A stretch of DNA of 64,000 bases from assembly GCA_949294395.1 (NCBI GenBank), contig CASFGU010000023.1, forward strand, positions 64,021 to 128,020, in the 5' to 3' direction. Positions 24,020 to 29,982 of this stretch are shown one piece after another. A program made the position numbers and the translations under genes. How positions within the stretch are numbered: the first letter of the stretch is position 1; each line of letters starts with the position of its first letter. The DNA comes from an uncultured bacterium. Lineage in GTDB: Bacteria > Cyanobacteriota > Vampirovibrionia > Gastranaerophilales > Gastranaerophilaceae. The notes below the pieces were generated by a model, which searched no databases, was not told where the DNA came from, and worked only from the letters and a program-made list of their open reading frames with translations.

Positions 24020-24336
24020 CGCCAGTTTTTCTCAACTGCGTCAATAATATCTTTGATAAGGTTAAGATGTTTTGTGTCTGTGGCTTTGATTAATTCAACA
24101 ATACACATACGCAATTCATCTTTTTCTTTGATTCTTATGTTAAAAAATTCGTTAATATCAAATTCGAGGACTTCTGCAATCCTGACAAAAGTATCAAGCG
24201 AGGGGTAAGAATTTCCGGTTTCAATAATGCTCATCTGGCGCGGGGACAGATACACCAGCTCTGAAAGCTTTTCCTGCGACATGCCCCTCGAAATCCGGAT
24301 TTGTTTAAGCTGTTTTCCCAGTATTTTTTTGTCCAA
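24016..24336 (-). CDS. XRE-family regulator of pilin module 3
   Basis: A 106-residue Cro/CI regulator. Alignment with its paralogs (which start ...KKxLGxRIxxLR) places the start at TTG 24336 (then DKKILGKQLKQIR), with AAAAGAGGT 6-7 bp upstream. An ATG further upstream at 24369 would add a leader that no paralog has. HTH: MSQEKLSELVYLSPRQMSII with YPSLDTFVRI. The C-terminal helix (DELRMCIVELIKATDTKHLN) is of the shared kind. It is divergent from the prepilin at 24553. Confidence 0.85.
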   Translation of the reverse strand: MDKKILGKQLKQIRISRGMSQEKLSELVYLSPRQMSIIETGNSYPSLDTFVRIAEVLEFDINEFFNIRIKEKDELRMCIVELIKATDTKHLNLIKDIIDAVEKNWR

Positions 24337-24384
24337 AATTTTACCTCTTTTTTCAAGTATATTAACCATTATAACAATTCTATA

Positions 24385-24433
24385 TGATATACATATCAAT
24401 TATCTTGACAAAATGATATATATGTGGTAAAAT
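24385..24433 (+). promoter_or_regulatory. Promoter and dyad operator of pilin module 3
   Basis: TTGACA (24405-24410), 17-bp spacer, TAAAAT (24428-24433). Seven bases upstream lies TGATAT-AC-ATATCA (24385-24398), a perfect dyad. TGATAT recurs once more inside the spacer (24414-24419), so two operator half-sites flank the -35 box. A long leader of about 110 bases separates this promoter from the prepilin start. Confidence 0.7.
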
Positions 24434-24552
24434 AAGTGTATAATAAATTTTCGTAATAAAAACTGCCCTTATGGTGTAAAAACTGTAGGGAGGGGTAAAA
24501 AAAGTATGAAGATATTTGTACATAGTTAATTTAAGAGAAAGGTGAAAGGATT

Positions 24553-25209
24553 ATGAAAAAATTTAACGCGTTCACACTTGCAGAAGTGTTGATTACACTT
24601 GGTATTATCGGCGTTGTAGCTGCCATGACAATGCCGACATTAATGAACTCAACTAACGGTGCTCAGTACAAAACAGCTTACAAAAAAGCTCTGTCTGTGC
24701 TTTCTCAGGCTGTAGTTCTTAACGTTGCGCTCGATGATTATGATTTGTCGCAGGCTACCACTACTGTTAATGATGGTAAGGATACTTCGTCACCTTCATT
24801 GTTCAACCTGTTCAACAATCGTATGAATGTTATTAAACCTGCTACAGATGCAAGTTGGAATATTACCGGTGGCGTTAAAGCTGATGAAGATTCGGGTGAA
24901 GCTGGTGACCCTACTACTTTTGGCGGTTCATCTAATAATACATTATTCTTTAATGACGGTATAGTATTCACATTCCCAAGTGATGATGTCAATTGTGGTT
25001 TAAAAGGTAAAACACATGATGAGTTGTGTAAGGGTATAATTGATGTTAACGGTGAAAAGAACCCAAACAAGATAGTTACTTGTGATGATGGTACTGATGA
25101 CGATACCTGCACTGTTGAAAATCCAACTGATATTTATCCTGTAGTTATGTTTGATCAGACTATTCTACCGAACTCACCTGCTGCCAGAGCTGTTCTTTAT
25201 GGCAACTAA
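24553..25209 (+). CDS. Type IV prepilin-like protein, module 3
   Basis: A 218-residue prepilin: leader MKKFNA, cleavage before FTLAEVLITLGIIGVVAAM with Glu5. Position -1 is Ala rather than the usual Gly, as in several pilins here. The body is unlike the others: it is Asp/Asn/Thr-rich, has paired cysteines in CDDGTDDDTC and CGLKGKTHDELC, contains a DVNGEKNPNK segment (the D-x-N/G-x-K-x-P-N block of the family) and ends in PNSPAARAVLYGN instead of the DYPW tail. A good AAAGG site precedes it. It may represent a second pilin subtype. Confidence 0.9.
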   Translation: MKKFNAFTLAEVLITLGIIGVVAAMTMPTLMNSTNGAQYKTAYKKALSVLSQAVVLNVALDDYDLSQATTTVNDGKDTSSPSLFNLFNNRMNVIKPATDASWNITGGVKADEDSGEAGDPTTFGGSSNNTLFFNDGIVFTFPSDDVNCGLKGKTHDELCKGIIDVNGEKNPNKIVTCDDGTDDDTCTVENPTDIYPVVMFDQTILPNSPAARAVLYGN

Positions 25210-25312
25210 CCCCTGATGAGCTTGCTTGACGGCGTTTTCTTAGCCAGAGCAGGCTCATAAAACAGATACTTCTTCAAAAGAAGTAAAACCAAATAAATCT
25301 TTTTGTTATAAT

Positions 25313-25346
25313 CTGCGGAGGCTATGACTTCCGCTTTTTTTTGCTT
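25313..25346 (+). terminator. Probable terminator downstream of pilin 3
   Basis: GCGGAG paired (one bulge) with CTTCCGC and followed by a run of eight T. It lies about 100 bp after the pilin stop. Between the two there is a second short hairpin (ACTTCTT-CAAA-AGAAGT). Confidence 0.55.
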
Positions 25347-25395
25347 TAACAACCTAAAAACCTCTCTTGTTTTAGTAAATCCGACCTACTTTACT

Positions 25396-25440
25396 AACCT
25401 CCCTTGTAAGGGAGGTGGCACGTCAGTGCCGGAGGGTTTT
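25396..25440. repeat. Palindromic repeat, CCTCCCTTGTAAGGGAGG type, copy 1
   Basis: CCTCCCTTGTAAGGGAGG (a near-perfect dyad, 25398-25415) is followed by TGGC-ACGTCAGT-GCCGGAGGG. The same 18-mer and the same TGGC...GCCGGAGG continuation occur at the window's right edge (63966-64000), and a related form (CTCCCCTTGAGGGAGG) is at about 26954-26970. It is a dispersed extragenic palindrome of the kind found in many copies in AT-rich gut genomes. Confidence 0.8.
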
Positions 25441-25456
25441 AATAAAATAAAAGCAC

Positions 25457-25488
25457 TTGACAACTGATAGCAAATATGCTATCATAAT
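25457..25488 (+). promoter_or_regulatory. Promoter with operator of the hicAB remnant
   Basis: TTGACA (25457-25462) is followed by a perfect dyad TGATAGCA-AATA-TGCTATCA (25465-25484) filling the spacer, then a -10-like TATCAT/CATAAT. An operator inside the spacer is typical of autorepressed toxin-antitoxin promoters. HicB is the likely ligand. Confidence 0.72.
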
Positions 25489-25491
25489 AAT

Positions 25492-25628
25492 GTGAGTAAA
25501 CGAGATAAACTTATACAAAAAATCCTTAAAGGTAACGCTAACATTTCACCTGACGACGCAATCAAAACCCTTTAAAACCTTATATGGTTGCAAAACTACA
25601 AGCAGTATTAAAATTTGAGGGATACTAA
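25492..25628 (+). pseudogene. hicA: hicA toxin gene with internal deletion
   Basis: The GTG at 25492 opens a frame reading SKRDKLIQKILKGNANISPD, the start of a HicA mRNA interferase, but it hits TAA after 27 codons (25573-25575). In another frame starting at 25575, KPYMVAKLQAVLKFEGY resembles the C-terminal helix of HicA and ends at 25626-25628, immediately before hicB. The middle of the protein, which holds the catalytic histidine strand (the 'SGSHH' part), is missing. So the toxin was inactivated by a frame-breaking internal deletion while the promoter and antitoxin survived. Confidence 0.72.
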
Positions 25629-25629
25629 T

Positions 25630-25992
25630 ATGGAAAAAAATCTTGAATACTACATGAAATTACCTTATAGCTACATTGTCGAATGGAGCGATGCTGATGA
25701 CTGCTATCTTGGCAGTATTGTTGAGCTGGAAAGAAATATGACCTGCGGCGATACACCGGAAGAAGTTATTGCAAACCTGAAAGACGCCCTTGAAGCTTAT
25801 GTTAATACAAGCCTCGCAAACGGAATGGATATTCCGGAGCCCATTAAAATGGCTGATTACAAAGGAAATATCACATACAGAACAACCGGTCTAAATCATT
25901 ATCGGCTTGCTAAAACTGCGAAACTAAAAGGTATGAGCATAAACGCCCTAATTGATGAGGCGGTAGAAGAAAAACTTCAGCAATCCGTCTGA
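25630..25992 (+). CDS. hicB: HicB-family antitoxin
   Basis: A 120-residue antitoxin. The N-terminal RNase-H-like half is YSYIVEWSDADDCYLGSIVE ... CGDTPEEVIANLKDALEAYV. A C-terminal ribbon-helix-helix DNA-binding region follows (RTTGLNHYRLAKTAKLKGMS, INALIDEAVEEKL). The ATG at 25630 follows GAGG and directly abuts the hicA remnant. It normally neutralises HicA and represses its own promoter. Here it is effectively orphaned, and may persist as a plain regulator or as an antidote to HicA toxins elsewhere. Confidence 0.9.
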   Translation: MEKNLEYYMKLPYSYIVEWSDADDCYLGSIVELERNMTCGDTPEEVIANLKDALEAYVNTSLANGMDIPEPIKMADYKGNITYRTTGLNHYRLAKTAKLKGMSINALIDEAVEEKLQQSV

Positions 25993-26005
25993 CCTTATTC
26001 TTATT
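25976..26005. repeat. 30-bp direct repeat flanking higBA, left copy
   Basis: This segment, which begins TTCAGCAATCCG and ends TATTCTTATT, spans the last codons of hicB and the bases after its stop. It recurs with only two mismatches at 26687-26716, after higA. In both places a CACTTGACA promoter follows 17-20 bp later. The repeat pair brackets the higBA cassette. Confidence 0.8.
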
Positions 26006-26025
26006 TAATAGTAGATACAAAGCAC

Positions 26026-26054
26026 TTGACACCTGCAACGTTACGAGTTATAAT
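26026..26054 (+). promoter_or_regulatory. Promoter of higBA
   Basis: A near-perfect sigma-70 promoter: TTGACA (26026-26031), 17-bp spacer, TATAAT (26049-26054). The spacer contains AACGTT, a short dyad. Transcription would begin at about the higB start codon (26061), so the mRNA is nearly leaderless. Confidence 0.8.
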
Positions 26055-26060
26055 ATTAAT

Positions 26061-26345
26061 ATGATTAAATCGTTTAAACACAAAGGGCTTGAAAAATTTT
26101 TTCTGACAGGTAATAAAAAAGGTATTCAAGCAATACATGCAGATAAACTATCAAGAATACTGGCAGTGTTAGATAAAATGACTGCAATAAACGATTTATC
26201 ATCTCCGGCATACAGACTACATCAGCTTACAGGTAACTTAAAAGGTCAATGGGCGGTTACTGTTCAGGCAAACTGGAGAGTTACATTTGAATTTGATGAA
26301 AATTCAGGAAATGTATATATTGTAGATTATCAAGACTATCACTAA
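26061..26345 (+). CDS. higB: HigB/RelE-type toxin
   Basis: A 94-residue RelE-superfamily ribosome-dependent mRNA endonuclease. Opening IKSFKHKGLEKFFLTGNKKG, then LDKMTAINDLSSPAYRLHQL and the diagnostic GNLKGQWAVTVQANWRVTFE with its conserved Trp and Arg, ending VYIVDYQDYH. Full length for the HigB-1 branch (plasmid maintenance killer type). The toxin-first order followed 16 bp later by an HTH antitoxin is the HigBA arrangement. Confidence 0.92.
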   Translation: MIKSFKHKGLEKFFLTGNKKGIQAIHADKLSRILAVLDKMTAINDLSSPAYRLHQLTGNLKGQWAVTVQANWRVTFEFDENSGNVYIVDYQDYH

Positions 26346-26361
26346 CAGAAAGGATAAAATT

Positions 26362-26646
26362 ATGGAAATGTTCAACCCTCCGCATCCTGGAATAATCTTA
26401 CTTGAAGATTGGATTAAGCCGTTAAGGCTATCCATAACTGAATTTGCTCTGAAAATCGGAACAAGCCGTAAAAACCTATCTGAAATTGTCAATTCAAAAT
26501 GCGGTATTAGTCCTGAAATGGCTTTGAAGTTATCTAAGGCACTCGGCACATCTGCTGAACTATGGTTAAATTTACAGCAAGCCTATGACCTCTGGCAGGC
26601 GAAACAGCGTGTTAACCTTGATAACGTTGAAGTTATTGCAATGTAG
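26362..26646 (+). CDS. higA: HigA-type antitoxin
   Basis: A 94-residue HTH antitoxin: the hallmark PPHPGIILLEDWIKPL start, an XRE helix-turn-helix (ITEFALKIGTSRKNLSEIVN), then GISPEMALKLSKALGTSAEL and WLNLQQAYDLWQ, as in VapA/HigA family proteins. It binds and silences HigB and represses the operon. AAAGGA precedes the ATG. Full length and apparently functional. Confidence 0.94.
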   Translation: MEMFNPPHPGIILLEDWIKPLRLSITEFALKIGTSRKNLSEIVNSKCGISPEMALKLSKALGTSAELWLNLQQAYDLWQAKQRVNLDNVEVIAM

Positions 26647-26686
26647 CAAGAAAATCCTTGAAAGTTTTGGATATGTCGCAGTAGGG

Positions 26687-26716
26687 TTCAGCAATCCGCC
26701 TGACCCTATTCTTATT
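26687..26716. repeat. 30-bp direct repeat flanking higBA, right copy
   Basis: Right partner of 25976-26005 (two mismatches in 30). Here it is not part of a gene, which implies that a hicB 3' end or its flank was duplicated when the higBA cassette arrived or was amplified. Confidence 0.78.
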
Positions 26717-26726
26717 AGAAACTCAC

Positions 26727-26842
26727 TTGACAAACTCGAGAAAATAGTAAATAATATAAATACAGGGCGGCAGTTTACCGGACTGCCGGATGCCCTTAGA
26801 GGTCTAACGGTTCTTATCTATTTCGATGAGAGCCGTTTTTTA
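26727..26842 (+). ncRNA. Candidate small RNA with own promoter and terminator
   Basis: Promoter TTGACA (26727-26732), 17-bp spacer, AATAAT (26750-26755). The predicted transcript starts near 26762 and is about 80 nt. A first stem-loop CGGCAGT-TTACCGG-ACTGCCG is enclosed by GGGC/GCCC (about 26765-26796). The second hairpin, AACGG (26806-26810) with CCGTT (26832-26836), is followed by a T-run and is a good terminator. No plausible open frame with a ribosome site lies inside. The promoter's CACTTGACA context matches the hic and hig promoters, so a remnant third toxin-antitoxin cassette is the alternative reading. Confidence 0.55.
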
Positions 26843-27337
26843 ATACAAATAAAATCATGAAAATTAGCAATAAACTAATATTGAATTTATCCATATTGAC
26901 CCCCTTTCTAGTCGGGATTGTTAACGTTTCATTGCAATAAATTTTAAGATTATTGTCCTCCCCTTGAGGGAGGACCGAAATCTCTGATTTCGAGGAGGGG
27001 TTATCAATGAAAAATTAACAGACGCTTTCTAGTCGGGAACCAACCCGAGGTCTACATAATTATTGTAGTTTGTTCCGTTTCGAAAAGAGCATCTTTCTTG
27101 GATTTGCTCCACGCTCACAGAGTTTCGCCTATGTGGCTTTACCACAGGCGGCTCAATCTGCTAGCTATCCGGACTTGTTTCACGTCGTCCGTCCGCAAAT
27201 CCGCTTTACCCTGCAATATTACATTACCATAATCAGGTCTGTTTGTCAGCAGGTTAGAGTTCTCGGGCAAACTCCAGCTTATTGATTTTGAATTGTGTGT
27301 ATGGTATTCTGTTTATGTATTGTGAGGTGGGATTAAG
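26843..27337. other. Repeat-rich intergenic region upstream of pyrF
   Basis: No credible gene. It holds the element at 26904-27038 and then a GC-richer stretch (27090-27210) made of stem-loops. CGCCTATGTGG pairs with CCACAGGCG; GGATTTGC (about 27099) pairs at distance with GCAAATCC (about 27194); CGGAC pairs with GTCCG. The stretch looks like a folded palindromic element rather than a coding region. pyrF has its own GAGGTGGG ribosome site at the end of the gap. Confidence 0.5.
26904..27038. mobile_element. Short palindromic element between 14-bp direct repeats
   Basis: CTTTCTAGTCGGGA occurs at 26904-26917 and again at 27025-27038. Between the copies, TTAACGTTTCATTG and CAATGAAAAATTAA form imperfect inverted termini around a CCTCCCC...GAGGAGGGG hairpin. 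The arrangement (direct repeat, inverted end, hairpin core, inverted end, direct repeat) is that of a miniature inserted element, although 14 bp would be an unusually long target duplication. Confidence 0.5.
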
Positions 27338-28102
27338 ATGATTAAACCTGAATGTCCGAAAGATAGAATTATTCTGGCTCTTGATGTTGATACTCTGGAC
27401 GAAGTCCGCGAACTGGTTATGGAATTGAAAGACTATGTCGGCTATTTTAAAATAGGGCTCCCGCTTATTGTTTCTTACGGTTTTGAGGCTGTAAGGCTTA
27501 TTGAAGAACTCGGCGGAAGATGCTATTACGACAGCAAATTCCACGATATTCCAAACACTGTCCAGAAAGCCTGCATTAATCTCGTTAAAAATAATATTCA
27601 TCTTTTTAATATTCATATTCAGGGCGGCTCAAAAATGATTGCAGGAACCGTAAAAGCGGTTAAGGCTGCTGCCAAACGTCTTGAAAAAGAGCCGCCGGTA
27701 ATCCTCGGCGTTACGCTCCTTTCAAGTTTTGGTCAGAGAACTTTAACTGAAGAATTATGTGTTGAAAAAAGTATAGAAGATTACGTGCTCCAGCTTGCAA
27801 AAGTGGCTTACGATTCCGGGCTCGACGGTGTTGTAGCAAGCGCCGAGGAAGCAAAAAGGATTAGAAAACAGATTGATAACAAAGATTTTATAATTGTATG
27901 TCCTGCCACACGCCCTACATGGGCTTCCGTAAACGATCAGGTAAGGGTTGATACCCCGCGTGATGCTATTCTTTCAGGGGTGGATTATATGGTTATCGGA
28001 CGTCCGATAACTACCGCAGATGACAGGGTTGCCGCTGCAAAACTTATACTTGACGAAGTCGCTACTGCTCTTGAAGATAAAGACGCCGCAAAAGTTTTAT
28101 AG
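27338..28102 (+). CDS. pyrF: Orotidine-5'-phosphate decarboxylase
   Basis: A 254-residue OMP decarboxylase, the last step of UMP synthesis. IILALDVDTLDEV opens strand 1. FKIGLPLI provides a phosphate/substrate lysine. The catalytic tetrad is in YYDSKFHDIPNTV (Asp65, Lys67, Asp70). Phosphate-binding segments are PATRPTWASVNDQVRVDTPR and MVIGRPITTADD. It is of the shorter group I type. The start follows GAGGTGGGATTAAG. Confidence 0.95.
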   Translation: MIKPECPKDRIILALDVDTLDEVRELVMELKDYVGYFKIGLPLIVSYGFEAVRLIEELGGRCYYDSKFHDIPNTVQKACINLVKNNIHLFNIHIQGGSKMIAGTVKAVKAAAKRLEKEPPVILGVTLLSSFGQRTLTEELCVEKSIEDYVLQLAKVAYDSGLDGVVASAEEAKRIRKQIDNKDFIIVCPATRPTWASVNDQVRVDTPRDAILSGVDYMVIGRPITTADDRVAAAKLILDEVATALEDKDAAKVL

Positions 28103-28221
28103 AATTTTTTTTGCACCGGTTACCAGTTAAATTTTTACATTATGTAAATTTTATCTCAAAACCTCTAAAGTTTTTTACATTGCAGTCCGTATTTGTATTT
28201 GTAAAATGGTAGAGGTGTATT

Positions 28222-29982
28222 TTGTACGATAATATTTATACTAAATACGAAGACGCTGTGGAAATGATTAATCCGGTCACTGCAGAATCTATTGTCCGGA
28301 TGCTTGAACAGGATATTAAACAAACCAGTGCAACTGCTGAAAAGTGTGCGTATCTTTCAAAGGCTTACGTCTTTGCAGGGGATGATAAAAAATCACTCAA
28401 GTATGCTAAACTATCGGTTAAACTTGATAAAAATTATGCCTATGGCTATATAAGGCTTGCTTTTACGGAAGGCAGACTGGGGCATCAGTCTGAATGCCTT
28501 AAAAATGCACTTAAAGCAGAAGAACTTGCACCGGATAACTGGCTTATTGAAGCTTTTCTTGTGCATCTTTACAAGTATTGCGGTGAACTCGAACGCGCGG
28601 AAACTCTATGTGAAAACCTTGAAAATCTAGTGGAATGCTGTCCTGCTTACTTTTATAATATGGGCTTTATTAACTATTCTACAGAACCCGTAAATTACGA
28701 AAAAGCCATCGAGTATTTTAAGCTTGCGGAAGAATACGGTTACGCCGATGAATATAATCTTTACTACAAAATGATGGAAACATACGGTGAACTCGGCAAC
28801 CTCGATAAAACTATTGAATATATTGATAAGTGTATTGCAATTCAGGACAGCTGCGACCTCAGACAGAGAAAAGCCATGTGTTATATCTATGCACGTGAAT
28901 ACGATACAGCACTTTCTATGCTGAGAAGTCTTTACAGGGAATCTGATGATAAGCAGATTATATTGGGTTTTATTGCAAAAGTCTTTAACTGTAAAGGTGA
29001 GTATAACAAAGCGCTCAGATATTTGAGGTTTGCTGAATATACAACACGCCCGTCGCTTTTCCTGTTTTACAAACTCGCAGAAACTTACGAAAACCTCCGC
29101 GATTTTGATATGGCGATTTATTACTATAAACGCTCTTTAAGGTTTAACAGGCGTGATGAGGATATAATTCTGAGCCTTTCTTACTGTTATTCCGCCATCG
29201 GCGAAGATATACTTGCAGAAAGATATGCTGATATGGCAATTGCTCTTGACAGCGGTTCCTCTTACGTCTATTTCAGAAAAGGGAAAATCCTTCTTGATAC
29301 TGACAAATACGATGAAGCAATAGACTGTTTCCTTAAAGGGCTTGAAATTTCACCTGAAGATGTTGATTTTTACCAGTGGATTTCTTATGCGTATTCAAAG
29401 AAAGATGACCACGAAAAATCCTTAGAGTTTGCAAACAGAGCCATACTTCTGAATGCAGATGACGCTTATTCATATTTTAGAAAAGCCTGGGCGCTGCAAG
29501 AACTTGAAAGATATTCAGATGCCATAAAAGTCTACGAAAAATGTATTGAGCATGACAGCCAGTATATAGACGCTTACGCAAATATATCTTACTGTTATTC
29601 GAAAATGAAAGAGTTTAAGCAATCGGTGCTCTGGGCAAATAAAGCACTGCTTGTAAACAGCGATTACGCCTATGCACACTACAGAAAAGCCTGGGCGCTG
29701 CAGGAACTCGGCAAGTTCAACGAAGCCATGGATTTTTACAACACTGCAATTTCTCTGGATCCGGCGGATGTTTATAATTACCTCGGAATGGCAAGCGTTT
29801 CTTTAAACACCAGTGAAAACTTGTCAGCTCTGAAATTTGCCAACAAAGCTATTCTTGTTGACAGCGGCTGTGCCGGTGCGTATTACCTGAAAAGCGTTGC
29901 ACTCAGCAACCTCGGTAAAACAAAAGAGGCTGAAATCGTTTTTGCTAAAGCTAAGGAGTTAGGCTATGAAATACCTTGTTAA
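28222..29982 (+). CDS. Long TPR-repeat protein
   Basis: A 586-residue protein built almost wholly from about 14-16 tetratricopeptide repeats (for example TAEKCAYLSKAYVFAGDDKK near 35, RRDEDIILSLSYCYSAIGED, SSYVYFRKGKILLDTDKYDE). The repeats near the C-terminus are almost identical to each other: SYFRKAWALQELERYSDAIK and HYRKAWALQELGKFNEAMD, showing recent internal duplication. No signal peptide or membrane segment, so it is a cytoplasmic scaffold. The start is TTG at 28222 after AGAGGTG. Its last 32 bp overlap the end of the convergent comEC. The partner is unknown. Confidence 0.82.
   Translation: MYDNIYTKYEDAVEMINPVTAESIVRMLEQDIKQTSATAEKCAYLSKAYVFAGDDKKSLKYAKLSVKLDKNYAYGYIRLAFTEGRLGHQSECLKNALKAEELAPDNWLIEAFLVHLYKYCGELERAETLCENLENLVECCPAYFYNMGFINYSTEPVNYEKAIEYFKLAEEYGYADEYNLYYKMMETYGELGNLDKTIEYIDKCIAIQDSCDLRQRKAMCYIYAREYDTALSMLRSLYRESDDKQIILGFIAKVFNCKGEYNKALRYLRFAEYTTRPSLFLFYKLAETYENLRDFDMAIYYYKRSLRFNRRDEDIILSLSYCYSAIGEDILAERYADMAIALDSGSSYVYFRKGKILLDTDKYDEAIDCFLKGLEISPEDVDFYQWISYAYSKKDDHEKSLEFANRAILLNADDAYSYFRKAWALQELERYSDAIKVYEKCIEHDSQYIDAYANISYCYSKMKEFKQSVLWANKALLVNSDYAYAHYRKAWALQELGKFNEAMDFYNTAISLDPADVYNYLGMASVSLNTSENLSALKFANKAILVDSGCAGAYYLKSVALSNLGKTKEAEIVFAKAKELGYEIPC

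Noticed and set aside
25976-26716. Integron-type cassette array (attC sites) around the toxin-antitoxin genes
   Set aside because: The 30-bp repeats lack the palindromic arms and core sites of attC, and no integron integrase is seen.
26585-26860. 91-residue reading frame overlapping the end of higA
   Set aside because: It starts inside higA in another frame, has no ribosome site and covers the 30-bp repeat, promoter and hairpins; no domain is visible.
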